NCBI GenBank assembly: GCA_045106175.1
Contig: JBGCEF010000051.1
Location: forward strand, 1 to 18,526
Length of the DNA: 18,526 nt
Source: TMED27 sp045106175
GTDB lineage: Bacteria; Pseudomonadota; Alphaproteobacteria; Micavibrionales; Micavibrionaceae
Direction: 5' to 3'
Shown here: positions 6,322 through 13,979 of the stretch, piece after piece
Layout of the letters: each line of letters starts with the position of its first letter
Position numbering within the stretch: position 1 is the stretch's first letter
Made by a program: the position numbers and the translations under genes
The notes under the pieces: model-generated
Seen by the model: the letters and a program-made list of their open reading frames with translations, nothing else
What the model was told of the DNA's origin: nothing
The model's database searches: none

Positions 6322-8040
6322 ATGGTAAAAAAACTATTATCTATTCAAAACTTAAGCGTCGATTTCAAAACGCAAAACGGTCTTTTCCGTGCTGTCGATG
6401 GTATTAGTTTTGATATTGAAGAAGGCGAGACTGTTGCACTTGTTGGGGAAAGTGGTTCAGGCAAATCGGTTTCTGCGCTATCAGCCATGCAATTACTCCC
6501 CTACCCGCGTGCGCTTCACACACCGAAAAGTTCGATTACTTTTAACGGTGAAGAGCTTATCGGCAAAGATGAAAATGCCATGCGCACCATCCGCGGATCA
6601 CAAATTGGGATGATTTTTCAGGAACCTCAGAGCGCTCTCAACCCGCTTCATACGATTGAAAAACAGATCGGTGAGATTCTAAAATTACATCAGAATATGG
6701 GCAATTCCGAAGCACGTGCCCGCGTTTTAGAATTGATGGATTTGGTTGCCATGCCGCGCTTAAAAGAACGGCTTAACGCCTACCCACATGAGCTTTCGGG
6801 TGGGCAGCGCCAGCGCGTTATGATTGCTATGGCGCTTGCGAATGATCCTGAATTATTAATTGCAGATGAGCCTACGACCGCTTTGGATGTTACAGTACAA
6901 GCAGAAATTTTAGAATTATTGGATGATTTGAAACACCGTCTCAATATGTCGATATTGATGATTACGCATGATTTAACGATTGTCGAGAAAATGGCAGATC
7001 GTGTTTGTGTCATGCAAAAAGGCAGCATCGTTGAACAGGGTAAAACCAAGGATATTTTTGCACAGCCAAGACATGACTATACAAAAATGCTTCTTAATGC
7101 GCAGCCATCGAGTAAAATTCAAAAAGCCAAAGCAGACGCCCCCGTTATCATGGAGGGTAAAGATGTAAAAATTCACTTTTCTAAAAAGAAAAATTTCTTT
7201 GGCAAGACCACTGACTGGGTTAAAGCTGTCGATAATATCGACATAGTCGCTAAAAAAGGACAGACAGTTGGTGTTGTTGGCGAAAGCGGTTCTGGCAAGA
7301 CAACACTTGGACTTGGGCTTTTAAAGCTAATTAAGGCTGAAGGCAGTATTGTATTTCAAGGGCAGGATATTTCCGCACTCAATCGTAAAAATAAGACTTC
7401 TTTTCTTAGCACTCTTGAAACCTTGGTGACATGGCCTTTTATTCCTTTTCTGTTCGTTTACCGTATATTGAAGGGGGATGATAATTCTGACGGCGCAAAA
7501 TTGCGCGCATTACGCGAAGACATGCAGATTGTTTTTCAAGACCCTTTCGGATCGCTCTCTCCGCGCATGTCGGTTGGTGATATTATTGGTGAAGGATTAA
7601 AAGTTCATCGTGCGGATGCCAGTGATAGTGAGCGTGAATCCATGGTTATTCAGGCTCTTAAGGATGTTGAGATGGACCCGGAAACGCGCCATCGTTATCC
7701 GCATGAATTTTCAGGAGGCCAACGCCAGCGCATTTCGATTGCACGTGCGCTTGCCCTTCGTCCCGAATTTATTGTTTTGGATGAACCCACAAGCGCGCTT
7801 GATCTTTCAGTTCAGGCGCAAATTGTTGATTTGCTTTTAAAATTACAAAAAGATCACAATATTTCTTATATGTTCATAAGCCATGATTTACGTGTCGTTC
7901 GCGCCATGGCACATGATTTGATAGTCATGCAACATGGCCAAGTTGTCGAAAGCGGCCCTGCGGCTGATATTTTCGCAAAGCCAAAAGAGCCGTATACAAA
8001 GGCTTTGCTTGAAGCAGCGCTTAATCTCAAAGCCGCATAA
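6322..8040 (+). CDS. yejF: Dual-ATPase peptide/microcin ABC transporter subunit, YejF type
   Basis: A 572-residue cytoplasmic energising subunit of a Dpp/Opp-class importer, with two complete nucleotide-binding domains in one chain as in YejF. Domain 1 has Walker A GESGSGKS (42-49), Q-loop at Q100, signature LSGGQRQR (158-165), Walker B with DEPTTALD (182-189) and H216. Domain 2 has Walker A GESGSGKTT (320-328), Q406, FSGGQRQR (463-470), DEPTSALD (487-494) and H521. Both sites look catalytically competent. An insertion of about 35 residues (357-391) between Walker A and the Q-loop of domain 2 contains a hydrophobic, aromatic stretch (LVTWPFIPFLFVYRIL) not expected there. No binding protein or permease genes (yejA, yejB, yejE) adjoin it, so partners must be encoded elsewhere. 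The ribosome binding site is poor. Confidence 0.9.
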   Translation: MVKKLLSIQNLSVDFKTQNGLFRAVDGISFDIEEGETVALVGESGSGKSVSALSAMQLLPYPRALHTPKSSITFNGEELIGKDENAMRTIRGSQIGMIFQEPQSALNPLHTIEKQIGEILKLHQNMGNSEARARVLELMDLVAMPRLKERLNAYPHELSGGQRQRVMIAMALANDPELLIADEPTTALDVTVQAEILELLDDLKHRLNMSILMITHDLTIVEKMADRVCVMQKGSIVEQGKTKDIFAQPRHDYTKMLLNAQPSSKIQKAKADAPVIMEGKDVKIHFSKKKNFFGKTTDWVKAVDNIDIVAKKGQTVGVVGESGSGKTTLGLGLLKLIKAEGSIVFQGQDISALNRKNKTSFLSTLETLVTWPFIPFLFVYRILKGDDNSDGAKLRALREDMQIVFQDPFGSLSPRMSVGDIIGEGLKVHRADASDSERESMVIQALKDVEMDPETRHRYPHEFSGGQRQRISIARALALRPEFIVLDEPTSALDLSVQAQIVDLLLKLQKDHNISYMFISHDLRVVRAMAHDLIVMQHGQVVESGPAADIFAKPKEPYTKALLEAALNLKAA

Positions 8041-8052
8041 ATTTGTACAAAT
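8041..8052. repeat. 12-bp perfect palindrome between yejF and flagellin
   Basis: ATTTGTACAAAT begins immediately after the yejF stop codon, about 80 nt before the flagellin start. It could be a regulator site for the flagellin gene. No other support. Confidence 0.3.
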
Positions 8053-8132
8053 ATTAACAGAATCCTAACAGATCTCCTTTAAAATTTAGATAGAAAGAGT
8101 TATATTAGATTACAGATGTAGAAGGATTCTGC

Positions 8133-9839
8133 ATGACGTCATTTGTAGGAAACATACTCCCGCCCTCGCTTAGCGAGCAGGTGAGCGCTATTAGGTCCAC
8201 GGCTAGAACTTTGGATCGTATACAGTTGCAACTTGCCACCGGCAAGAAAATTTTTAGTGCGCTCAACAATCCTAACAATTTTTTCACTTCACAAGCGCTT
8301 GATAATCGCGCATCTGATCTCTCTCGTCTTCTTGATGGTATTGGCCAAAGCGTCCGTACCATTGAGCTTGCCTCAGATGGTATTGAGACCGCTATTGATA
8401 TATTAGATACCGCAGAAGCGTACGTTACCGGTTTACGCGATGAATTTGCAGCAGGAACTATTGCTCCTGTTGATGTTGGTAGCAGTAACGCCGTCGCGAT
8501 TGCGGCGCAATCCGGTCTAATTTTAGCGACGCGGGCCAATGCCATTGATTTGGGCGGTGGACTTATTGTCGAAATATTTAACACGGCTGGAAGTGTTACT
8601 TTTACGCCCCCGCAAGGTGTTACAGATGTTGAATATCTGGTGGTTGCGGGTGGTGGTGGCGGTGGTTCTAGCACAACTTTTAGCACCGCGGGATCAGGTG
8701 GAGGTGGTGCTGGCGGCGTTATTACAGGAAGCATAAGTATTTCAGGTGCAGATCTAGAAGTGACCGTTGGCGGCGGTGGTGCCGCAGGTCTAACTGGTAA
8801 TAATTCAGGGTTTAATGGCGATAATTCATCCTTTGCGACGAATGACGGATCTAACATTGTTGCTATTGGCGGCGGTGGTGGTATTGGTGGTAATGGCAGC
8901 GGCAATAATGGTGGTTCTGGTGGTGGTGGACGCGGTGGCGGTGGCGGTGTTGCTTTACAGCCTCTCTCACCGCAAGGTGGCCTAGGAAACCAAGGGGGTG
9001 GAGGCCCATCTCCTGGTGGTTTCACAGGCAGCGGTGGTGGTGGTGCTGGTGGTCCGGGCGGCGGTAATTCTGCAACTATTGGTGGTGCTGGTGGCGATGG
9101 CTTTGAAACACTGATTAACGGTACTCCGTTTTTTGTTGGCGGTGGCGGTGGTGGCGGTGGCGCTAACAACGATGATATCGGACTTGGTGGTGATGGCGGT
9201 GGCGGCGATGGCGGTAATGACACGACAGCACCGACCGCGGGGCAAGCTGGCACAGGTGGTGGTGGTGGCGGCGGAAATAACAACAGGCTTGGCGCGGCTG
9301 GCGGCTCTGGGCTTGTTATTCTACGCTACCAATTAAACCCGATTGGCAGCACAACTGAAGGCAGAGGTGAAGAATATTCAAGACTTTTAGATCAGTTGGA
9401 TGAGCTTGTTATTGATGCTAATTATCGCGGTATTAATCTTTTAGATGGTGAAGATCTAACAACATTTTTTAATGAGAACTTAACCAGCCGACTTGTTACA
9501 GAGGGCATCGATGGCAGCTCTTTAGGGCTTGGGCTTAATCGCTCACAATTTCTTAATATAGAACAAGTTGAGCTCGCTTTGGACGAGATTGATGATGCGC
9601 GTGAGGAGCTTCGTGCGTACGGCTCTACTTTGGCGATTGATATCAGCATTATTCAAACGAGGGAGATATTCACACTTGAGACAATTAACAGTTTAGAAAG
9701 CGGAGCCGATGATTTAACGCTCCTTGATCAAAATGAAGCGGGTACAGCTTTCTTAGCTTTACAAACACGCCAGCAGATACAGTTTTCTACGTTATCATTA
9801 GCGTCACAAACCAATAGTTTTATAACGGCCTTATTTTAG
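8133..9839 (+). CDS. Flagellin with an inserted glycine-rich outer domain
   Basis: A 568-residue filament subunit. Residues 1-135 are the flagellin N-terminal core (LQLATGKKIFSALNNPNNFF, 32-51; RASDLSRLLDGIGQSVRTIE, 59-78). Residues about 410-568 are the C-terminal core (YRGINLLDG, ESGADDLTLLDQNEAG, ALQTRQQIQFSTLSLASQ, ending FITALF). Core regions form the filament spine and carry the export signal. Between them, residues about 145-399 are very Gly-rich. The block starts at VTFTPPQGVTDVEYLVVAGG and closes at GSGLVILRY, the layout of the Gly-rich domain of phage tail tips and surface adhesins. It replaces the usual variable D2/D3 region and should be displayed on the filament surface. AGAAGGA precedes the ATG. 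No other flagellar genes adjoin it and I see no convincing sigma-28 promoter. Confidence 0.92.
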   Translation: MTSFVGNILPPSLSEQVSAIRSTARTLDRIQLQLATGKKIFSALNNPNNFFTSQALDNRASDLSRLLDGIGQSVRTIELASDGIETAIDILDTAEAYVTGLRDEFAAGTIAPVDVGSSNAVAIAAQSGLILATRANAIDLGGGLIVEIFNTAGSVTFTPPQGVTDVEYLVVAGGGGGGSSTTFSTAGSGGGGAGGVITGSISISGADLEVTVGGGGAAGLTGNNSGFNGDNSSFATNDGSNIVAIGGGGGIGGNGSGNNGGSGGGGRGGGGGVALQPLSPQGGLGNQGGGGPSPGGFTGSGGGGAGGPGGGNSATIGGAGGDGFETLINGTPFFVGGGGGGGGANNDDIGLGGDGGGGDGGNDTTAPTAGQAGTGGGGGGGNNNRLGAAGGSGLVILRYQLNPIGSTTEGRGEEYSRLLDQLDELVIDANYRGINLLDGEDLTTFFNENLTSRLVTEGIDGSSLGLGLNRSQFLNIEQVELALDEIDDAREELRAYGSTLAIDISIIQTREIFTLETINSLESGADDLTLLDQNEAGTAFLALQTRQQIQFSTLSLASQTNSFITALF

Positions 9840-9880
9840 TATTTTATTTTCATAATTTTATTGCTTTTTATTTTGTATTC

Positions 9881-10078
9881 ATGCATGTTTTTGAAATGTT
9901 AGATATTAATAAAGCAACTTACACAGGAAATGTTCAGTGCGCCCCTCTGTCAGCCGAGTTCTCTTTTGCAGGTAGAAAAGAGTGGATTGGTTTTGAAAGG
10001 CTGCGTATGGCGACACAAGGTCAAGCAAGCGATAGCGTTTGGCAAGCTTACTTTGAAACCTTGGACGCATACGGGTAA
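9881..10078 (+). CDS. Possible small protein of 65 residues
   Basis: A short open frame 41 bp after the flagellin stop, ending 12 bp before the convergent DUF2147 gene. Its sequence has a protein-like mix (FSFAGRKEWIGFERLRMATQ), but there is no clear Shine-Dalgarno before the ATG at 9881 or the next ATG at 9896. I recognise no family. It may be a real small gene, a fragment of a decayed gene, or a chance frame. Without it, 9840-10090 would be a 250-bp gap with no other visible feature. Confidence 0.3.
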   Translation: MHVFEMLDINKATYTGNVQCAPLSAEFSFAGRKEWIGFERLRMATQGQASDSVWQAYFETLDAYG

Positions 10079-10090
10079 AACTTCGCTTAA

Positions 10091-10549
10091 TCAGCTACAT
10101 TTTTTATAATCTTTGGAATTTGCGCGTGTCCAGATTTGGGTTTTTCCCAACCATGAGACACCAAGATATCCGCGGACTTTTAATGTTCCATCTTCCAACA
10201 GTTCTAAATTTGCGCTGTAGAGGTCACCATCATCGGCCTTGTAAATATTGCCGCCGCTCCATTTGCCGTGCCCGTCACTATCAAATCCCCATAATATGCG
10301 TAAACCGCAAATTGCTTGATCACGTTTTGATACATCTGGGTTTTTTGAATCGGTTTGCATGCCACCATCAATGATCCAATAGACATTGCCGCAGAGCCCG
10401 TCTTGGCATTGATAGATTTTAATGACCGAGCGTTCATTTTCGGTGAGCCAATAGCCCTCAGTTGGTTCTTTTGGTGGGAGAGCGAATGACGGACTTGTAA
10501 GGCAGATCATACACAATGTTGCTATAATAATTGCGCTTATTCTTTCCAT
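10091..10549 (-). CDS. Secreted DUF2147 domain protein
   Basis: A 152-residue exported protein of unknown biochemical role. A signal peptide covers about residues 1-23 (ending PSFA). The mature part fits the DUF2147 pattern: GYWLTENERSVIKIYQC, DGLCGNVYW, DSKNPD, GLRILWGF, WSGGNIYKADDGDLYSANLEL, LKVRGYLGVSWLGKTQIWTR. Four cysteines in the mature region could pair in the periplasm. The start at 10549 is chosen because GGAG lies seven bases upstream. The alternative ATG at 10555 has only one base between it and the same GGAG. The alternative start overlaps the gamma-glutamyltransferase stop as ATGA, and the two genes form one transcript. The family is widespread in Proteobacteria; function is not established. 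Confidence 0.88.
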   Translation of the reverse strand: MERISAIIIATLCMICLTSPSFALPPKEPTEGYWLTENERSVIKIYQCQDGLCGNVYWIIDGGMQTDSKNPDVSKRDQAICGLRILWGFDSDGHGKWSGGNIYKADDGDLYSANLELLEDGTLKVRGYLGVSWLGKTQIWTRANSKDYKKCS

Positions 10550-10551
10550 TA

Positions 10552-12381
10552 TCATTCTCCTAATGCTATGCCTTCGCGGCGTGGATCAGCTATTCCAGTT
10601 ATCAAATTATCTTGTATAGCTATGGCGGTCAAACCGCTTGTTATTTCCTTTTGAATAACCGTATTTCCTTTGGCCATGAGCTCTTGTTCTAATTTTTGAC
10701 CTTCTATTTCTATTGTTTCATCGCGCGCGAGTATATGTGATGCTTTTACCGCTTCTGCGATTGGCATCCCCCAATCGATCACTGAAATTATTCTTTGTAA
10801 GACATGATTAATGATACGGCTGCCGCCAGCAGAACCGATAACCAACACCGGAGCCCCCGTATTATCGAAGACTATTGTTGGGGCCATTGAAGAGCGTGGA
10901 CGTTTACCCGGTCCAACCATGTTTGCAACAAAGGCATCATCGCGAGCGCATGCATCAGGTTCAATAAATACGCGGAAGCTGCCTGTGGTGACATCAATAT
11001 CTCGTTCTTTACCAATCGTTGGTTGCGCGCTTTGTGTTTTGCATTTTGATAATGGGTCGAATGAGAAATCGGTGAGTTGATTATTTAATAAGAATCCATT
11101 GCTCATAAGATGTGAACCAAAGGCGCCTTCGATGGATGATGTCATTGAAACAATATTGCCGTCTTTGTCCATCGTACTGATATGGGTTGTGCCGGGCTGG
11201 GTAAAGCTTTCGCCTTCGTGCATTTTATCCGCATTCCAATCTTTTGGACTTCCTGCTTTAATGTTTTGTAATGGCTTTAGAGGGTCGATGAGTGCGGCAC
11301 GTTCTTTTAGATAGTTTGGATTAATCAAAGCGATATCGGGCGTTGCAACAAAATCACCATCTGCCATGTAAATTCCCCTATCAGCGAAGGCAAGGGCGCT
11401 GGCTTGGGCGATAATGTGCCATGTATCTTCATTTTGCTGAGATAGATCGAAATGCTCCAGCATTCCTAATATTTGAAGCAGCGTTAAGCCGCCTGATGAT
11501 GGTTGACCCATAGAGCAGACTTTATAAGCGCGATATGGAGCGCATACCGGTTTTCGTTCTTTCACCTCATAAGACGTGAAGTCATTGCGCGAGAGCAAGC
11601 CCGGGTTGTCTTCATAATTTTGAACAGTGTCTATAATAGCATTGGCAACTTGCCCATGATAGAAAGTGCGCGTATTGGCAAAATTCATATCTTTAAGTGT
11701 TTCAAAATATTGCGGATTTTTGAGCATTTCACCAGCGGCAATGGGTTTTCCATCTGGTAGAAAATAAGCGGCTGTAGGTTTATGCTTGGCTAAGTTTTCA
11801 GCGTCGTTTGCTATCATCGTTGCAAGGCGCGGGGATACTTCGAAACCATTTTGCGATAGTGCAATAGCCGCGTCAAATAGTTCCATCCATGTTAATTTTC
11901 CATGACGCTCATGCATGTCTGATAAAAGCATAGGCAGACCCGGAACACCGACGGCGCGCCCACCAATTACAGCTTTTTTAAAAGCTAGGGGTTTGCCGTT
12001 TTCAAAGAACAGGAATGGCCCAGCAAGGTTTGGCGCAGTTTCACGCGCATCGTAGCTTCTTAATTTTTTTGTCTTAGCGTCATAAACCAGCGCAAACGCA
12101 CCGCCACCTAAGCCTGAACTTTGCGGTTCAACTAAGCCTAAAACCAGTTGCGCGGCAATCGCAGCATCAGCGGCGCTACCGCCTTTTTTTAAGATATCGT
12201 AAGCTGCTTTTGTTGCGTGAGGATTGGCAGTTACCGCCATAAAAGATTGGCCTTTCGCAACTTCAGTTTTTTGCAGACCCGTTGCGATCTCTGGCTGAGG
12301 TCGGTTTTGGGCGTGTAATTTAAATGAGACTGTTATTGCGCATAAAATCAGCGCTATTTGCAAAAAAGGCTTAAAAATCAT
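10552..12381 (-). CDS. ggt: Gamma-glutamyltransferase (glutathione hydrolase precursor)
   Basis: A periplasmic N-terminal-nucleophile hydrolase that removes or transfers the gamma-glutamyl group of glutathione. The 609-residue proenzyme has a signal peptide (1-24, ending LHA). It should cut itself between G397 and T398 in PGTTHIST, making T398 the nucleophile of the small subunit. Other family landmarks are SSGLGGGAF (88-96), YDARETAP (110-117), NNQLTDFSF (433-441), KRPRSSMAPTIV (493-504), GSAGGSRI (516-523) and ADPRREG near the end. Relative to usual family members there is an extra segment of about 40 residues (444-484), between DFSF and VGPGKRPRSSM, carrying two cysteines (C447, C478). The downstream DUF2147 gene overlaps it. 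Confidence 0.95.
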   Translation of the reverse strand: MIFKPFLQIALILCAITVSFKLHAQNRPQPEIATGLQKTEVAKGQSFMAVTANPHATKAAYDILKKGGSAADAAIAAQLVLGLVEPQSSGLGGGAFALVYDAKTKKLRSYDARETAPNLAGPFLFFENGKPLAFKKAVIGGRAVGVPGLPMLLSDMHERHGKLTWMELFDAAIALSQNGFEVSPRLATMIANDAENLAKHKPTAAYFLPDGKPIAAGEMLKNPQYFETLKDMNFANTRTFYHGQVANAIIDTVQNYEDNPGLLSRNDFTSYEVKERKPVCAPYRAYKVCSMGQPSSGGLTLLQILGMLEHFDLSQQNEDTWHIIAQASALAFADRGIYMADGDFVATPDIALINPNYLKERAALIDPLKPLQNIKAGSPKDWNADKMHEGESFTQPGTTHISTMDKDGNIVSMTSSIEGAFGSHLMSNGFLLNNQLTDFSFDPLSKCKTQSAQPTIGKERDIDVTTGSFRVFIEPDACARDDAFVANMVGPGKRPRSSMAPTIVFDNTGAPVLVIGSAGGSRIINHVLQRIISVIDWGMPIAEAVKASHILARDETIEIEGQKLEQELMAKGNTVIQKEITSGLTAIAIQDNLITGIADPRREGIALGE

Positions 12382-12443
12382 ATAATTGTGGTTCTGTATT
12401 ATTTTTTTCTTTGCATTCTATGAATAGGATGTTAGGAAGTGTG

Positions 12444-12465
12444 TGCTTTTAAACGGTTAAAAGCA
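12444..12465 (+). repeat. Perfect 9-bp hairpin upstream of rpsU
   Basis: TGCTTTTAA (12444-12452) and TTAAAAGCA (12457-12465) are perfect arms around an ACGG tetraloop, ending 36 nt before the rpsU start. It could be a leader hairpin, an autoregulatory element or a factor-binding site between the divergent ggt and rpsU genes. Confidence 0.45.
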
Positions 12466-12501
12466 AATTTTAATTATTTACACTAGAAAGAGGTGAGCAC
12501 T

Positions 12502-12708
12502 GTGGTCAGTGTTAACGTTAGAGATAATAATGTCGATCAAGCTTTAAAAGTCTTGAAAAAGAAAATGCAGCGTGAAGGTTTATTCCGCGAAATGAAGTTA
12601 CGTCGTCATTACGAAAAGCCATCTGAAAAGAAAGCACGCGAGCAATCAGAAGCAACGCGTCGCGCCCGTAAGATGGACCGCAAGCGTAAAGAACGCGACG
12701 GGTTCTAG
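12502..12708 (+). CDS. rpsU: Small ribosomal subunit protein bS21
   Basis: A 68-residue basic protein of the 30S subunit, acting near the mRNA exit/anti-Shine-Dalgarno region in translation initiation. The sequence VSVNVRDNNVDQALKVLKKK, then REMKLRRHYEKPSEKKARE and an Arg/Lys-rich tail, is a clear bS21. Start choice: GTG at 12502 is eight bases after GAAAGAGG and gives the usual family length. The in-frame GTG at 12493 overlaps that Shine-Dalgarno sequence and would add three residues. A GTG start may hold expression down. It is a monocistronic unit with its own terminator and a leader hairpin. Confidence 0.95.
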   Translation: MVSVNVRDNNVDQALKVLKKKMQREGLFREMKLRRHYEKPSEKKAREQSEATRRARKMDRKRKERDGF

Positions 12709-12730
12709 GAACTCCGAAAAAGTTATTTTG

Positions 12731-12769
12731 AAAACCGCTTATATCATTATGTTTATAGGCGGTTTTTTT
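12731..12769 (+). terminator. Intrinsic terminator of rpsU
   Basis: AAAACCGC (12731-12738) pairs with GCGGTTTT (12759-12766), extended by TTATA with TATAG/TATAA-type pairs into the loop. A run of seven T follows. Confidence 0.88.
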
Positions 12770-12817
12770 ATGCTATAATTAAAATTGTGTTTCTAATAAT
12801 TTTACGTGCTCTTGATT

Positions 12818-13975
12818 ATGCTTAAATTGTTTTCATTCAATATTTTATTGTTCAGCTTTTTTATAGGGTGTGTTTTTGCACCGATAAAACAGGCTTCGGC
12901 AAGTGATAGCTGGGATTTATATGTTTCCGACAGTAACTTATTCACTGTCTTATTTCCCGGAAATCCGGATGAGAAATTGTCTTCTTTTCGCATTGGCGAC
13001 ACTGTCGTTGCACAAAATTCTGAGACCATCGCCTTTATTGATCAACGCCCCTACAAAGATATTGTTAAAACTTTTATCGTTAAATTCGATCAGACATTAG
13101 GACCTTCCATTTCCCCGAAGAACATGGCGGAACTTGTTGATAGAGAGCTGAGTTTGTATGAGAAATCATATAATGATCGCAAACCCCAAGTCCTTGAAAG
13201 GGAAATTGAAAACGGATCAAAGAAAGTTATTGGGAAACTTACTATGACTTACGAGGATCTTGATAAAGGCGTGCAGCTTGTTCAAGTTAGAGTGGTCATG
13301 ACCCAAAGCTCTAAGTTCCATCAGGTTTTTACAGGACTTGATAAAGATTTGGGATCCAATGAGACCATAGAATTTTTTAAGTCATTCGCCCCAAAAGACG
13401 GTTACATGCCCAAAAAGGGAAGTATGAACGAGGAATGGAGACGCATTGAATCTCCTATGTCTTTGTTTGCCGTAAAAATTCCTCGTGTTAACCCACCTTA
13501 TTTTATCAATGAGCCTAGTGTTTCTAAAGAAGATGATAACAGGCAAGAACGTATTGGTATGGTTTTTACTGACCCTGTTTGGTCTCAGAATCTTTTTTAT
13601 AACATTACAGGCTACCAGCTTGAAACTGAGATGAGCTTTGATATGGCGGAAAAAGCGTTACTAGAAAAGCATCTAAAACGTCATGGTCGCAGCATGGTTG
13701 GCATCAAATTGATAAAAGACTTTATTGGTGAAACCCCTTACATAGAAACTATGTACGCAATTAAGCCTCCCGAAGGTTTTAACTATGTTAACTATGCGCG
13801 TGTTAGGGCTATGTTCCTAGGTAATTACATGATCGTTCAAGAAGTTGTAGGACCAAGACATCTTGTTACATCAGACTTTACCAATAACTTTTTCGATCTC
13901 ATTGAATTTACGCCAAAGCAGGCATTCCAAAAAGCCATTCAACGTCACATGGGTTTTCAAGGCGATGAACAGTGA
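12818..13975 (+). CDS. Secreted protein with two tandem copies of one domain
   Basis: A 385-residue exported protein from the ATG at 12818; a GTG at 12806 would add four. A hydrophobic signal peptide covers the first 28 or so residues (ending ASA). The mature chain falls into two similar halves. Each opens with W-x(7)-LF-x-V-x-x-P (SWDLYVSDSNLFTVLFPGNP; EWRRIESPMSLFAVKIPRVN). Each continues through an AE-containing helix and a RV-R strand, and ends in a FF-x-x-x-x-F-x-P block (IEFFKSFAPK; NNFFDLIEFTPK). This layout resembles single-domain PsbP/DUF1795-like periplasmic proteins, but only by eye. Arginine codons are mixed (about 7 of 17 are AGR). Its stop lies 4 bp from the stop of the convergent aminopeptidase gene. 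Function unknown. Confidence 0.8.
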   Translation: MLKLFSFNILLFSFFIGCVFAPIKQASASDSWDLYVSDSNLFTVLFPGNPDEKLSSFRIGDTVVAQNSETIAFIDQRPYKDIVKTFIVKFDQTLGPSISPKNMAELVDRELSLYEKSYNDRKPQVLEREIENGSKKVIGKLTMTYEDLDKGVQLVQVRVVMTQSSKFHQVFTGLDKDLGSNETIEFFKSFAPKDGYMPKKGSMNEEWRRIESPMSLFAVKIPRVNPPYFINEPSVSKEDDNRQERIGMVFTDPVWSQNLFYNITGYQLETEMSFDMAEKALLEKHLKRHGRSMVGIKLIKDFIGETPYIETMYAIKPPEGFNYVNYARVRAMFLGNYMIVQEVVGPRHLVTSDFTNNFFDLIEFTPKQAFQKAIQRHMGFQGDEQ

Positions 13976-13979
13976 GTTT

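Noticed and set aside
8105..9283. 392-residue proline-rich open frame on the - strand
   Set aside because: It is the complement of the flagellin glycine-rich block: GGN codons read backwards give NCC, mostly proline. No ribosome binding site and no sensible protein.
12493..12501. Upstream GTG start for rpsU
   Set aside because: It overlaps the GAAAGAGG ribosome binding site. The GTG at 12502 has correct spacing and family length.
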